Shown: positions 1 through 9,690 of the stretch, in pieces
Numbering within the stretch: position 1 is the stretch's first letter
Layout of the letters: each line of letters starts with the position of its first letter
Source: Clostridium pasteurianum BC1
GTDB lineage: Bacteria > Bacillota > Clostridia > Clostridiales > Clostridiaceae
NCBI RefSeq assembly: GCF_000389635.1
Contig: NC_021182.1
Coordinates: 3,637,925 to 3,701,924 of the forward strand
DNA length: 64,000 nucleotides
Reading direction: 5' to 3'
Translations under genes and position numbers: made by a program
The notes under the pieces: generated by a model
What the model was told of the DNA's origin: nothing
Databases searched by the model: none
Seen by the model: the letters and a program-made list of their open reading frames with translations, nothing else

Positions 1-1299
1 ATCTTTCTCTAGTATCTTATCCACAACTTTGCCTAAACATACATCTACAGCTTCTATTGCTGCCTTAGCTGCTTCAAACACACCAGTATGTCCCACCATA
101 TCAGGATTGGCAAAATTTAATATAATCATATCATATTGATCTGAATCCAATCTCTTTAATAATTCATCTGTAACTTCATAAGCGCTCATTTCTGGCTTAA
201 GATCATAAGTTGCTACCTTTGGAGAAGATATTAATGCTCTATCCTCATCCTTATTTGGTTCTTCAACTCCACCATTAAAGAAGAAGGTTACATGAGCATA
301 TTTTTCAGTTTCAGCAATTCTCAACTGCTTTTTACCAAGCTTACTTACATATTCTCCTAAAGTATTAGTAAGATGCTCTGGTTTGTAAGCCACTTCAACG
401 CCTTCTAAGGTTGAATCATATTCTGTTAAAGTTACAAAAGTTAAATTTAGAGCTTCTCTCTCAAAGCCATCAAATTCTTTATCATTTATAGCTCTTGTTA
501 ACTCTCTAGCTCTATCTGGTCTAAAGTTAAAGAATATTACTGAATCCTTATTTTGTATTGTAGTTAATGGCTTACCATTTTCAACTATAACTGTTGGAAG
601 AACAAATTCATCCGTCTTATTATCATGATAAGATTTTTCTACAGCTTCTGATGCACTATTTGCAGTTTCACCTTTTCCAAGTACTAATGCATTGTATGCA
701 AGTTGTACTCTTTCCCATCTATTGTCTCTATCCATTGCATAGTATCTTCCAGAAACACTGGCTAGTTTACCAATACCAATTTCTTTCATGTACTCTTCAA
801 TCTCTGTTACATATTCCTTTGCTGAACCTGGTGCTACATCTCTACCATCTAAGAAAGCATGTACAAATACTTTTTTAACACCCTTTTGTTTAGCAAGCTT
901 TAACAGACCCTTTAAATGTTCAATATGTGAATGAACTCCACCAGGTGATAAAAGTCCTATTAGGTGCAATGCTGAATCATTATTTAATGCATTATCTGCT
1001 GCTTTAACTAAAGCTTCATTCTTAAATAGCTCTCCATCCTCAATGGCTTTAGTTATTCTTGTAAGTGATTGATACACAATTCTTCCTGCACCAATATTTA
1101 AATGTCCAACCTCTGAATTTCCCATCTGTCCATTAGGTAGTCCAACACTTAATCCACTGGCCCCTAAAGTTGTATTATAATAATGAGTAAATATATTATC
1201 AATGTTTGGTTTATTAGCTGCCTTTACTGCATTTCCCTCTACTTTATCAGTTAATCCAAATCCGTCTAAAATCATTAGCATAACAGGTTTTTTAGTCAT
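1..1299 (-). CDS. gpmI: 2,3-bisphosphoglycerate-independent phosphoglycerate mutase (3' end beyond window)
   Basis: This cytosolic enzyme interconverts 3- and 2-phosphoglycerate in lower glycolysis. The open frame runs from an ATG at 1299, preceded on the minus strand by GGAGG, to the window edge: 433 codons of the roughly 510 usual for the family. Visible signatures are the metal-binding DGFG near residues 12-15 and [13 protein letters not shown] near 61-73, where Ser62 is the phosphorylated nucleophile; HSH and [10 protein letters not shown] follow. It is the last gene seen of the minus-strand gap-pgk-tpiA-gpmI series. The 556-base gap to tpiA is unusually long and holds a repeat. The C-terminal metal ligands lie outside the window. 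Identity is very secure. Confidence 0.96.
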   Translation of the reverse strand, partial: MTKKPVMLMILDGFGLTDKVEGNAVKAANKPNIDNIFTHYYNTTLGASGLSVGLPNGQMGNSEVGHLNIGAGRIVYQSLTRITKAIEDGELFKNEALVKAADNALNNDSALHLIGLLSPGGVHSHIEHLKGLLKLAKQKGVKKVFVHAFLDGRDVAPGSAKEYVTEIEEYMKEIGIGKLASVSGRYYAMDRDNRWERVQLAYNALVLGKGETANSASEAVEKSYHDNKTDEFVLPTVIVENGKPLTTIQNKDSVIFFNFRPDRARELTRAINDKEFDGFEREALNLTFVTLTEYDSTLEGVEVAYKPEHLTNTLGEYVSKLGKKQLRIAETEKYAHVTFFFNGGVEEPNKDEDRALISSPKVATYDLKPEMSAYEVTDELLKRLDSDQYDMIILNFANPDMVGHTGVFEAAKAAIEAVDVCLGKVVDKILEKD

Positions 1300-1549
1300 T
1301 TCAATTCCTCCATATGTTTAAAAATTAATATATATTCACATATAAACTAATAATTTATAGGTAAATCAAATAATCTATATGCTATTTTCAATTTTATAAA
1401 TTTAATTTTCTAAAATAAATACCAAGTCCATACACTGTAATCTTGTTCTAATAAACATTGATAATTTATCTATATAATTTATTATAATAAAATAATGCTA
1501 CAAATTGTGAGTACTTTACCTAAATTATATTATATAAATACTATTTTTT

Positions 1550-1596
1550 AAAGCCGAAGTGTAAACAATTTATATTTAATTTTTCACTTCGGCTTT
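1550..1596. other. Perfect 12-bp inverted repeat between tpiA and gpmI
   Basis: AAAGCCGAAGTG and its exact complement flank a 23-base AT loop. Neither strand has a convincing T-tract after the stem, so it is a weak terminator at best; a processing or stabilising hairpin in the glycolytic mRNA is possible. The rest of 1300-1621 is plain AT-rich sequence with nothing else recognised. Confidence 0.6.
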
Positions 1597-1621
1597 CATA
1601 TCTTACAAAATAATTTTTTAT

Positions 1622-1766
1622 TCTATAAACAGATTTCTAAGTATCGGTATTTTTGGTACTTAGAAATCGTTGTCCTTTAGGGTAAATCGCTATCCAGGGA
1701 CGTAGCCACTCTTTACTCCCACTTTTGCAGAGTGCGATTGGAGTATTAGAGTGGGTAGTCATCGGG
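1622..1766 (-). repeat. Structured intergenic repeat, subfamily B, copy 1 (minus orientation)
   Basis: Read on the minus strand it begins CGATGACTACCCACTCTAAT and carries GAGTGGCTACGTCCCTGGAT, the same layout as the copy at 17335-17570. The stem CCACTCT/AGAGTGG replaces the GCCGCTGT/ACAGCGGC stem of subfamily A. The 51-bp insert is reduced to a short CGCACTCTGC remnant. The tail forms a second hairpin (TTCTAAGTA.../...TACTTAGAA). It lies in the tpiA-gpmI gap of the glycolytic operon and is probably transcribed with it. Confidence 0.75.
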
Positions 1767-1855
1767 AAAATACTTCATGTACAATGTAATAAAAATATGT
1801 CTCTAAAATAGACTATATTGTATATTACTTACTTATTCCTTTGTTAAACCTATGT

Positions 1856-2605
1856 CTAGAAATTGACAATAGCTGCAAAATCAGAAGCTTTTAGACTTGC
1901 TCCTCCAACTAGTGCTCCATCAATTTCTGGCTGCTGCATTTGAGCTTTTATTGTTCCAGGTTTAACTGATCCACCGTATTGAATTCTTACTTTATCAGCT
2001 ACTTCCTGTCCAAAAATTTCAGCAACAGTTTTTCTTATAGCTCCTATTGTTTCATTAGCTTGCTCATCTGTAGCTGTTTTACCTGTTCCAATTGCCCAAA
2101 TTGGTTCATAAGCTATTACAACCTTTGCAGCGCTATCAGCATCTAACCCTGCCAAATCCAATTTTATCTGTTTTCCTGTAACTTCATTAGTTACATTTGC
2201 TTCTCTTTCTTCAAGAGTTTCACCACAGCAAAGTATTGGAATTATGCCATGTGCAAATGCAGCCTTTACTTTTTTGTTTAATGCAGCATCTGTTTCATTG
2301 AAATATTCTCTTCTTTCACTATGTCCAAGTATTACATATTCTACACCTAATTCTTGAAGTGCTTTTAAAGATATTTCTCCAGTGAAGGCTCCAGTTTCTT
2401 CAAAATGAGCGTTTTGTGCAGCCACTTTAACATTTGTTCCCTTAACAGCTTTTACAACTGTTTCCAAAGCAATAGAAGTAGGCGCTACAACAACTTCTGC
2501 CTTTGCATCCTTAACAAGTGGTTTTAATTCTTCAATTAGTTTTAAAGATTCATTAATAGTATTATTTAATTTCCAGTTTCCAGCTATTATTGGTGTTCTA
2601 CTCAT
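1856..2605 (-). CDS. tpiA: Triosephosphate isomerase
   Basis: Interconverts dihydroxyacetone phosphate and glyceraldehyde 3-phosphate. It is 249 residues, the normal length for a TIM barrel. The catalytic residues are visible: Lys12 in GNWKLN, His95 in GHSERR and Glu167 in [13 protein letters not shown], with the phosphate-gripping YGGSVKPG further on. The start ATG follows GGAGCGTG on the minus strand. It sits between pgk and gpmI in the same direction; the gap to pgk (318 bases) contains a structured repeat. Expression should follow the CggR-controlled promoter upstream of cggR plus any internal promoters. Confidence 0.97.
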   Translation of the reverse strand: MSRTPIIAGNWKLNNTINESLKLIEELKPLVKDAKAEVVVAPTSIALETVVKAVKGTNVKVAAQNAHFEETGAFTGEISLKALQELGVEYVILGHSERREYFNETDAALNKKVKAAFAHGIIPILCCGETLEEREANVTNEVTGKQIKLDLAGLDADSAAKVVIAYEPIWAIGTGKTATDEQANETIGAIRKTVAEIFGQEVADKVRIQYGGSVKPGTIKAQMQQPEIDGALVGGASLKASDFAAIVNF

Positions 2606-2637
2606 TATAATTCACGCTCCAATTTTATAATATAGAA

Positions 2638-2763
2638 TTTATCCGATGACTAGCCGCTGTAACACTCCACCTTTAGAGGGTGGAGATAACATCGGCACGT
2701 CCCTGGATAATTCATCTAAACTTAGCGGGAATACAAACTCCCACTAAGTAAGATTCATTGATA
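2638..2763 (+). repeat. Structured intergenic repeat, subfamily A, copy 1
   Basis: A 126-bp copy without the internal insert. Nested pairings are TTATCC/GGATAA, GCCGCTGT with ACATCGGC (one mismatch) and CTCCACC/GGTGGAG, followed by a second hairpin CTTAGCGGGA/TCCCACTAAG. It ends AGATTCATTGATA. It lies between pgk and tpiA, so the operon transcript carries its complement. Confidence 0.85.
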
Positions 2764-2864
2764 TTAATATTTTACTTTATAATCATTTATTCTTCAGTTA
2801 TATCATATCATTAACAAAGAGTCTGTAAATAAATTTTGTAATAATATTTATTATACACAAAGGC

Positions 2865-2900
2865 AGAATAGAAAAATTTCTTAAATCATTTTTCTATTCT
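2865..2900. other. 12-bp inverted repeat downstream of pgk
   Basis: AGAATAGAAAAA and its exact complement surround a 12-base loop, 24 bases after the pgk stop. On the minus strand the stem is followed by GCCTTTGTG rather than a T-run, so full termination is doubtful; partial termination or mRNA end protection inside the operon fits better. Confidence 0.5.
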
Positions 2901-2923
2901 ACATATATATCTATGAATCTTAA

Positions 2924-4117
2924 TTATTTATCATTAAGTGCTGCTATTCCTGGAAGTTCTTTTCCTTCTAAGAATTCAAGTGAAGCACCACCACCAGTTG
3001 AAATATGAGTCATTTTGTCTCCAAAGCCTAATTGGTTAACAGCAGCAGCACTATCTCCACCACCTATAACTGTTGTAGCATCAGCTTCTGACATAGCCTT
3101 AGCAACAGCAATTGTTCCCTTAGCAAAGTTTTCAAACTCAAATACTCCCATTGGTCCATTCCAAATAACTGTTTTAGCTTCTTTAACAGCTGCAGCATAT
3201 TCTCCTGATGTTTTAGGTCCAATATCAAGACCCATGTATCCTTCTGGAATATTAGCATCATCAGTAGTTACAGGTTTAGTATCAGCACTGAATTCAGCTC
3301 CAACTACGTTATCAATTGGAAGTAATAATTTTACACCCTTAGCTTTAGCTTTTTCAAGCATTTCTTTTGCATATTCTACTTTGTCTTCCTCAACAAGTGA
3401 TTTACCAATAGTATATCCCTGTCCTTTTAAGAATGTGTAAGCCATTCCTCCACCAATGATTAGTGTATCAACTTTTTCAAGAAGATTGTTTATAACATTG
3501 ATTTTATCTGAAACTTTAGCACCACCAAGAATTGCAACGAAAGGTCTTACTGGATTCTCTACTGCTTCTCCTAAGAATTTTAATTCTTTTTGGATTAAAT
3601 ATCCGCATACAGCAGTTTTAACGAATTGAGTTACACCAACTGTTGAGCAGTGTGCTCTATGAGCTGTACCAAAAGCATCATTTACATATACATCAGCAAG
3701 TGAAGCTAATTCCTTTGAGAAGTTTTCTTCATTCTTTCCTTCTTCTTTTCTGTATCTTGTATTTTCAAGAAGAACAACTTCTCCCTCTTTTAAGTTTTCA
3801 ACAGCTTTTTTAGCATTTTCTCCTACAACAGTATCATCTGCAGCGAAAACAACTTCTTTTCCCAGTAACTCTGAAAGTCTCTTTGCAACTGGTGCAAGAG
3901 TAAGCTTTGGATCTGGGCCTTTAGCTTTTCCAAGGTGTGAGCAAAGGATAACCTTTCCACCTTTTTCTGTTAAATATTTTATAGTTGGAAGTGCACCATT
4001 AAGTCTGTTTTCATCAGTTATAACGCCATCTTTTAAAGGTACATTAAAATCACATCTTACTAATACTCTTTTACCCTTAACATCGATGTCTTCAATTGTC
4101 TTTTTATTATATGACAT
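2924..4117 (-). CDS. pgk: Phosphoglycerate kinase
   Basis: Transfers phosphate from 1,3-bisphosphoglycerate to ADP, the first ATP-forming step of glycolysis. At 397 residues it has the normal bacterial length with both Rossmann-like lobes. Signatures visible are the substrate-binding [11 protein letters not shown] near residue 21, the basic patch [10 protein letters not shown], the hinge [10 protein letters not shown] and the nucleotide loop IGGGDSAAA near the C-terminus. The ATG at 4117 has a GAGGTG ribosome site. It follows gap by 166 bases in the same direction and belongs to the CggR operon. Confidence 0.97.
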   Translation of the reverse strand: MSYNKKTIEDIDVKGKRVLVRCDFNVPLKDGVITDENRLNGALPTIKYLTEKGGKVILCSHLGKAKGPDPKLTLAPVAKRLSELLGKEVVFAADDTVVGENAKKAVENLKEGEVVLLENTRYRKEEGKNEENFSKELASLADVYVNDAFGTAHRAHCSTVGVTQFVKTAVCGYLIQKELKFLGEAVENPVRPFVAILGGAKVSDKINVINNLLEKVDTLIIGGGMAYTFLKGQGYTIGKSLVEEDKVEYAKEMLEKAKAKGVKLLLPIDNVVGAEFSADTKPVTTDDANIPEGYMGLDIGPKTSGEYAAAVKEAKTVIWNGPMGVFEFENFAKGTIAVAKAMSEADATTVIGGGDSAAAVNQLGFGDKMTHISTGGGASLEFLEGKELPGIAALNDK

Positions 4118-4283
4118 ATTATTTCACCTCATAAAAATTATTTTAAAATATGTTTTATTATATCTATTAGAATCTAAATTTACATATTTAGTTTTAAAAA
4201 GGCCCAGCCTCATAGCCTTAACTACAAAACCAGACCTATTTACTATGTTCACATTTTAAACTTTCAATTATTAACTTTTAAGA

Positions 4284-5288
4284 CTATTTTGCAATTTTAG
4301 CGAAATATTCTAAAGTTCTAACTAATTGTGAAGTATATGACATTTCATTATCATACCAAGAAACAGTCTTAACTAATTGTGATCCATTAACATCTACAAT
4401 TTTAGTTAAAGTTGCATCAAATAATGAACCATAAGATATTCCAACAACGTCTGCAGAAACTATTTCATCTTCAGTGTATCCGAAAGACTCATCTGCAGCT
4501 GCTTTCATAGCAGCATTAATTTCTTCAACTGTAGTGTTTTTCTTAAGAACTGAAACTAATTCAGTTACTGAACCAGTTGGAACTGGAACTCTTTGAGCAT
4601 TTCCATCTAATTTACCTTTTAATTCTGGGATAACTTGTGCAATAGCTTTAGCAGCACCAGTTGAGTTAGGAATTATGCTGACAGCAGCAGCTCTAGCTCT
4701 TCTGAAATCACCTTTTCTGTGTGGGCCATCTAATGTATTTTGGTCATTAGTATAAGCATGAATTGTAGTCATAAATCCTTTTTCTATTCCAAAACTATCG
4801 TTTAATACTTTAGCCATTGGAGCTAAGCAGTTAGTTGTACATGATGCACCTGATATAACTGTTTCAGTTCCATCAAGATCATTATTATTAACATTGAATA
4901 CTATTGTCTTTAAGTCGTTTCCAGCAGGAGCTGAAATGACAACTTTTTTAGCGCCAGCTCTTACATGAGCTTCAGCTTTTTCTTTCTTTGTGAAGAAACC
5001 AGTACATTCAAGAACAACGTCTATTCCTAATTCTCCCCATGGTAATTTTTCAGGATCTGCTTCAGCGAAAACTTTAACTTCTTTACCATTAACAACGAAA
5101 GCTCCTTCTTTAACTTCAATTTCACCATTGAATCTACCTTGTGATGAATCATATTTGAATAAGTGTGCTAACATTTTTGCATCAGTTAAATCGTTGATTG
5201 CAACAACCTCTAAACCAGGTACTTCAAGAATTCTTCTTAATGCCAATCTTCCTATTCTTCCAAAACCATTAATAGCTACTTTTGTCAT
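4284..5288 (-). CDS. gap: Glyceraldehyde-3-phosphate dehydrogenase, type I
   Basis: Oxidises glyceraldehyde 3-phosphate to 1,3-bisphosphoglycerate. The NAD-binding GFGRIGR is at residues 8-14, Asp33 in INDLTD points to NAD rather than NADP as cofactor, and the catalytic Cys150 lies in [23 protein letters not shown] is near the end. At 334 residues it is full length. A GGAGG site precedes the start. It is the first enzyme gene after cggR, 128 bases downstream of it. A single glycolytic type rather than the NADP-linked GapB type is inferred from the context. Confidence 0.97.
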   Translation of the reverse strand: MTKVAINGFGRIGRLALRRILEVPGLEVVAINDLTDAKMLAHLFKYDSSQGRFNGEIEVKEGAFVVNGKEVKVFAEADPEKLPWGELGIDVVLECTGFFTKKEKAEAHVRAGAKKVVISAPAGNDLKTIVFNVNNNDLDGTETVISGASCTTNCLAPMAKVLNDSFGIEKGFMTTIHAYTNDQNTLDGPHRKGDFRRARAAAVSIIPNSTGAAKAIAQVIPELKGKLDGNAQRVPVPTGSVTELVSVLKKNTTVEEINAAMKAAADESFGYTEDEIVSADVVGISYGSLFDATLTKIVDVNGSQLVKTVSWYDNEMSYTSQLVRTLEYFAKIAK

Positions 5289-5416
5289 TTTACTACCTCC
5301 AAAATAAAATATTCTAAAATTATATGTAAATATATAATTATTAGCAATTTATATATTAACAAAACATATTATTTACTAAGTGCTATAAATAAATACTTTA
5401 ATAAACAATTGTTTCA

Positions 5417-6457
5417 CTAATTATCATAATTATCATTAGCCATGTTTAATATCTCCATTGCTGTACCCTCATCCGTAATGAGAATATTTTTTTCATTATT
5501 AAGCTGTACAGATGCTATAGCGTCTGCTTTTGACTTTCCACCAGCTACGGCTATAAGATTTTCAAGTTTCCTAATGTCTTCTATTTTTAATCCTATTGAT
5601 GGAGTTGAGTAAACTACTTCTCCTCTTTTGTTAAAATAATAACCAAAAGCTTCTCCAACTGACCCTTTTTCTAATATAATGTTAGTTTCCTCTTGGCTTA
5701 AGCCTCTCCTTGTACTCATTTCATCAGCTCGACCAATTCCATAAATAACAACATTTGCATCATGTAATATATCTATAACATTCTTAATACTTTTTTCATT
5801 AAGAATTGTACTGAAAGCCACATCACTTAAATTCTCTGGAACATTTAAAAGTTTATATGTAGCTCCTAATTTATTTGCTAAACTAGCAGCAAGAGTATTG
5901 GCTTCTGTTTCAACTTTTCTTTCCATAGCTCCCCTTGCTGGAACTACTATGGTATTTTTAAAATAAGGAATATAGGATAAATTATCAATAACTTCTTTTA
6001 TAGTAGTACCACCAGTAACTGCTATAATAGTATTGTCCTTAAGTATTCCCCTTACATATTGTGCAGCAGTCCTTCCAAGTTCATTCATAACTGTATGATC
6101 TTCTTCTACATCTCCTGGCACAATTACAACCTTTTTAATTCTTAAAGTTTGTTTTAGAGCCTCTTCTATTTCACTTAAACCTTTAATTTCGTGTATAAAA
6201 TCTTTCAGCCTATCAATTATCTCTTCACCTTCTGAGGTAACTGTCATCCCAGGTGTACTTATATTGATTAAGTTTTGCTTTTTTAAAAAATTAATCTCCG
6301 TTCTGACTACTCTTTCTCCCATTTCTAAATGATTTGCTAAAATTCTTCTTCCAACTGGCTGATTATAGTAAATTGCTCTAAGTATATTATACCTTTTCTC
6401 AAGTAAATCCATAAGCTCCGGAACAATTTTTTGCTGTAATTTTAAAATATCCTGCAA
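5417..6457 (-). CDS. cggR: Central glycolytic genes regulator, SorC family
   Basis: A DNA-binding repressor of its own operon; in Bacillus subtilis fructose-1,6-bisphosphate releases it. Residues 1-90 form the winged helix-turn-helix (LEKRYNILRAIYYNQPVGRR), and the rest is a sugar-phosphate isomerase-like effector domain with VTGGTTIKEV and YGIGRADEM. The 346-residue length matches CggR proteins. It is the leading gene of the gap-pgk-tpiA-gpmI series and has two TGGGAC boxes directly upstream, which supports autoregulation. The start has a weak GAGGGGTGG ribosome site on the minus strand. Gene order and domain make the call secure. Confidence 0.93.
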   Translation of the reverse strand: MQDILKLQQKIVPELMDLLEKRYNILRAIYYNQPVGRRILANHLEMGERVVRTEINFLKKQNLINISTPGMTVTSEGEEIIDRLKDFIHEIKGLSEIEEALKQTLRIKKVVIVPGDVEEDHTVMNELGRTAAQYVRGILKDNTIIAVTGGTTIKEVIDNLSYIPYFKNTIVVPARGAMERKVETEANTLAASLANKLGATYKLLNVPENLSDVAFSTILNEKSIKNVIDILHDANVVIYGIGRADEMSTRRGLSQEETNIILEKGSVGEAFGYYFNKRGEVVYSTPSIGLKIEDIRKLENLIAVAGGKSKADAIASVQLNNEKNILITDEGTAMEILNMANDNYDN

Positions 6458-6473
6458 TTAAACCACCCCTCTG

Positions 6474-6521
6474 GCCTACTGATGTCCCAGTAACTCAATT
6501 CATGTCCCAGTTATTATTATA
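6474..6521 (-). promoter_or_regulatory. CggR operator overlapping the cggR-gap operon promoter
   Basis: On the minus strand TGGGAC occurs at 6504-6509 and again at 6484-6489, exactly 20 bases apart. The known B. subtilis CggR operator is a direct repeat of CGGGAC with the same 20-base period. A TATAAT at 6516-6521 lies just upstream, so a bound repressor would cover the start of transcription; the -35 region is poor (TTTAAA-like). The match to the operator architecture is seen directly; binding is inferred. Confidence 0.78.
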
Positions 6522-6592
6522 GAATAAATAAACTTATTTTTAAATAGTATTTTCAAAAAAAGTCTAAATTATTTTGTTAAAAATCTGAAAAT

Positions 6593-7954
6593 CTAAAATC
6601 TTTTTCTTTTGCTGGATGATTTTATCCCCAATTCATCCCTATATTTCGCTACAGTTCTCCTAGAAATACCCATACCTTCATTTTTTAATATATTACAGAT
6701 ATCCTGGTCTGAAATTGGTTTTGACTTATCTTCTTTATCAACTATATCTTTAATATAATTTTTAATCTTAACCGTAGATAAATCCTCCTCTTTATTATTA
6801 CTAACGGATGTGGTAAATAGATCTCTAATTTTTATAATTCCCCTATCTGTATTTATATATTTTTCTTTAATAGCTCTACTGACAGTGGATTCATGCATAT
6901 TTATTCTCTCAGAAATATCCTTTAAGGTCATAGGTATTAAATAGCTACCCTTATCTAAAAAATAATCTCTTTGTATATCAACAATTTGTTCAATAACTTT
7001 ATATATGGTATTTCTTCTCATGTCTATACTCTTTATAAGAAATGTGGCCCCATTGATTTTTTCTTTCACATATTTCTTTGCATCTTCATCTTGAGAATCA
7101 TTCAAAATATTTTTATATAAATTATTAATGGATAGCTTGGGAATAAAATTATCATTCATTATAATATATAATTGGTCGTCAATTTGCTTTATATAAGCAT
7201 CAGGTATAATATACTCAGTTTCATCTCCAGTATAAAAGCCTCTTGAAGGTTTTGGTTCAAAATTCTTTACCCTATCTCCATAAGCTTGAGCCTCTTGGAT
7301 TGTAATATTTAAATCCTTAGCAATTTTATTATATCTATTTTCAGCTATATCTTCTAAATATTTATCTATTATATCCTGAAGATTCTTATCCAATATACCC
7401 TTTTTTTCAGCTTGTATTTTTAAGCATTCTTTTAAGTTCCTAGCACCAACCCCTATAGGTTCTAATGATTGTACTATCTCTAGGCTTTCGTAGACATATT
7501 TTTTATCTACTTTTAAAGTCTCTGATAATTCCTCTATATTTTCTGTTAAATAACCTGAACTATTTATACATTCAATGATATAATAACATATAGATTTAAT
7601 GTAATCATTTTCAAGCAAGTCTATAATCTGGTCTTTCAAAAAATCTTTTAAGGATTTCCGCTCCGATATAAAATTTAATGGTGATACTTCTTCATTATCT
7701 CTTGAAATTTCTCTGCTATTATAATTATCAGATTCTAAATATTGAGACAATTTGTTATAATCAATTTCATCATTTTTTTCCTGTACTATATCTGAAGGCT
7801 CTATATCAACTACGGGATTTTCCTGTACCTCTTTATTAACATAATCTAAAAGTTCATAATTTGACATTTGCAAAAGCTTTACAGATAATTGCATCTGTTG
7901 AGTCATTACAAGTTTTTGCTGCTGTGTTAAATTTAAATTAAAATCTAAATTCAT
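6593..7954 (-). CDS. rpoN: RNA polymerase sigma-54 factor
   Basis: Directs RNA polymerase to -24/-12 promoters that need an AAA+ activator. Region I is visible as the Gln/Leu-rich N-terminus (LTQQQKLVMTQQMQLSVKLL), the core-binding part fills the middle, and the C-terminus carries the RpoN box SRRTVAKYRDELGI (about residues 433-446) that reads the -24 element. The 453-residue length is normal for Firmicutes. It lies 135 bases upstream of cggR on the same strand. The window contains both a candidate partner activator (43299-45197) and a good target promoter (45435-45451). Confidence 0.95.
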   Translation of the reverse strand: MNLDFNLNLTQQQKLVMTQQMQLSVKLLQMSNYELLDYVNKEVQENPVVDIEPSDIVQEKNDEIDYNKLSQYLESDNYNSREISRDNEEVSPLNFISERKSLKDFLKDQIIDLLENDYIKSICYYIIECINSSGYLTENIEELSETLKVDKKYVYESLEIVQSLEPIGVGARNLKECLKIQAEKKGILDKNLQDIIDKYLEDIAENRYNKIAKDLNITIQEAQAYGDRVKNFEPKPSRGFYTGDETEYIIPDAYIKQIDDQLYIIMNDNFIPKLSINNLYKNILNDSQDEDAKKYVKEKINGATFLIKSIDMRRNTIYKVIEQIVDIQRDYFLDKGSYLIPMTLKDISERINMHESTVSRAIKEKYINTDRGIIKIRDLFTTSVSNNKEEDLSTVKIKNYIKDIVDKEDKSKPISDQDICNILKNEGMGISRRTVAKYRDELGIKSSSKRKRF

Positions 7955-7983
7955 ATCATCACCTAAATCTGAATTAATTATTT

Positions 7984-8023
7984 AGGCATCTGAAAATAAT
8001 TAATTATTTTTTCATGATGCCTT
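7984..8023. repeat. Short palindromic repeat (AGGCAT family), diverged copy
   Basis: AGGCATCTGAAAATAATTAATTATTTTTTCATGATGCCTTA-like sequence upstream of rpoN: AGGCATC...GATGCCT with a complementary AT-rich interior. It resembles the copies at 8996, 10533 and 51946 in ends and size. On the minus strand the downstream run is not T-rich, so its function as a terminator for degV is uncertain. Confidence 0.5.
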
Positions 8024-8070
8024 ATATTAAAATAATTATACCATATTTAATTAACTATAAATAAATTCAT

Positions 8071-8913
8071 TTAATATTTTTCAATAAAAAATATTCCGCA
8101 GGCATGAGCTCCACAATGTGCCCCAACCACACACCCAACTTCACATTCTATAAAATTATTATTATTGCTTTCCATATTTGCCCTTAAACTAGATCTTATT
8201 TCTTCTTCATCAATATGTAGTAATATGGCTGTATCCTTTTCACTAAAACCTAAGTTATCAGTATATTCCAAAACGGTCTTCACTGCTTTTTTAGTTCCTC
8301 TGACTTTATTCATTACTGACATTTCCCCATCTTTCACTTCCAGTATAAGCTTTATACCTAAAATGCTTCCTATGGCCCCTGCAGTCCGTGATAGCCTTCC
8401 TCCCTTTACCAGATTATCTAGACTATTGAATACAAGAGCACTCTTAACATGTGGAATAGACTCTTCAATTTTACTTTTTATTTCATAAAGACTAAAACCC
8501 TCTTCTCTTAATCTACATGCCTTAAGAACAATAACTCCAAGCCCTGAGGTAACATTTAAAGTGTCAATGACTACCACATCTTCCTTTTTTTCAAGCATAT
8601 CTCTAGCTATACAGGATGACTGATATGTTCCACTCATTTTTGAGGACATATTTAAAAGCAATATTTTATATCCTTCATTAAGATATTTTTCAAAACATTC
8701 AAGATATCTTTGAGGATTAACCTGAGAAGTAGTTGGAAATCTTGTTTCGTTTTTCATAATTTCTAATAATTTAGATGTAGTTATGTCCACACCATCTAAA
8801 TAAGATTTTTCACCTATATTTACAGTAAGAGGAAGTACCTCTATATCATACTTTTTTATTATGTCCTCATTCAAATCTGAGGTACTTACAGTTATAATTT
8901 TAATTTTTTCCAT
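8071..8913 (-). CDS. DegV family fatty-acid-binding protein
   Basis: DegV proteins bind fatty acids; some (FakB) present them to a fatty acid kinase for phospholipid synthesis. The 280 residues show the family pattern: STSDLNEDIIKKYDIEVLPL at the start, the TSQVNPQRY segment, the lipid-binding LLNMSSKMSGTYQSS motif near residue 90 and the GAHCGAHACGIFF end. Start ATG at 8913 with GGGAG upstream. No FakA-type kinase gene is visible nearby, so a specific FakB role cannot be assigned. It appears to be transcribed alone. Confidence 0.88.
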   Translation of the reverse strand: MEKIKIITVSTSDLNEDIIKKYDIEVLPLTVNIGEKSYLDGVDITTSKLLEIMKNETRFPTTSQVNPQRYLECFEKYLNEGYKILLLNMSSKMSGTYQSSCIARDMLEKKEDVVVIDTLNVTSGLGVIVLKACRLREEGFSLYEIKSKIEESIPHVKSALVFNSLDNLVKGGRLSRTAGAIGSILGIKLILEVKDGEMSVMNKVRGTKKAVKTVLEYTDNLGFSEKDTAILLHIDEEEIRSSLRANMESNNNNFIECEVGCVVGAHCGAHACGIFFIEKY

Positions 8914-8995
8914 TAAAATTTCTCCCTATTTTATTAGTAATTTTAATACAAACAGCCACCATCAATTATTAGACTATTTATATAATTCTACCTTT

Positions 8996-9040
8996 AGGCA
9001 TAATAACTAGTCAATATGCTAGTCTATTTTCATATGCCTT
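8996..9040. repeat. Short palindromic repeat (AGGCATA family)
   Basis: AGGCATAATAACTAGTCAAT followed by ATGCTAGTCTATTTTCATATGCCT: ends are AGGCATA/TATGCCT with an inner GACTAGCAT/ATTGACTAG-type match. It abuts the trmL stop codon (overlap of two bases). It shares the core CTAGTC-RTATGCTAGTC with copies at 10533-10604 and 51946-52002. Confidence 0.65.
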
Positions 9041-9521
9041 ATTTCATATTGGGAAATCCAATTTGTCTTATTCCCTCATAAGCTACTATAGCTACTGTAT
9101 TAGAAAGATTAAGAGACCTTAGACTAGTTTTTATCATAGGAACTCTTATACATCTTTGTGGATCACTATCTCTTATTTCATCTGGAAGACCACAGGATTC
9201 TCTTCCAAACACCACAAAATCTCCCTGTTTAAATTTTACATCATCATAGTAATTTTTACCTTTAGTAGTAGAAAAATAAAAGGTTGAGTTTTCATATTTC
9301 CTTCTTAATTCCTCAAAGGAATCATATAAATTCATGTCCAGTTCATCCCAATAATCAAGCCCTGCCCTTTTAAGATGTTTTTCATCCAGGCTAAAGCCAA
9401 GAGGTTTTATTAAATGCAATTTACTATTTGTGAGCACACAAGTTCTTGCTATATTACCAGTATTCTGAGGTATTTCTGGTTGAAACAAAACTATATTTAA
9501 ATTTTCCTTTTCCAAAATCAT
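9039..9521 (-). CDS. trmL: tRNA (cytidine(34)-2'-O)-methyltransferase, SPOUT family
   Basis: Methylates the 2'-OH of the wobble base in certain leucine tRNAs using S-adenosylmethionine. It is 160 residues, the standard size. Diagnostic segments are NIVLFQPEIPQNTGNIART near residue 9, FGRESCGLPDEI near 105 and IPMIKTSLRSLNLSNTVAI near 128, which build the trefoil knot that binds the cofactor. Start ATG at 9521 with GGGGG upstream. Stands alone on the minus strand; its stop overlaps a palindromic repeat. Older annotations call this family CspR or YibK. Confidence 0.92.
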   Translation of the reverse strand: MILEKENLNIVLFQPEIPQNTGNIARTCVLTNSKLHLIKPLGFSLDEKHLKRAGLDYWDELDMNLYDSFEELRRKYENSTFYFSTTKGKNYYDDVKFKQGDFVVFGRESCGLPDEIRDSDPQRCIRVPMIKTSLRSLNLSNTVAIVAYEGIRQIGFPNMK

Positions 9522-9690
9522 TTTACGTCCCCCACTCTATTAGTCATACTTTACTGTCAATTTTCTGCTGTCTACTGTTTTTCTTCGTCTTTTCACAATT
9601 ATGAACCCAAATATATAAAATTTATATTAACCTATAATAAATTATTAGTAAAGTAAGGATTACATTTGTGTATTTATCATATATATTTTC

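Noticed and set aside
594-878. Plus-strand 94-codon frame
   Set aside because: Lies antisense within gpmI; composition (Leu, His, Gln rich) is that of a shadow frame.
4140-4283. Possible terminator between pgk and gap (GGCCCAGCC...)
   Set aside because: No complementary arm of useful length and no T-tract; treated as ordinary operon spacer.
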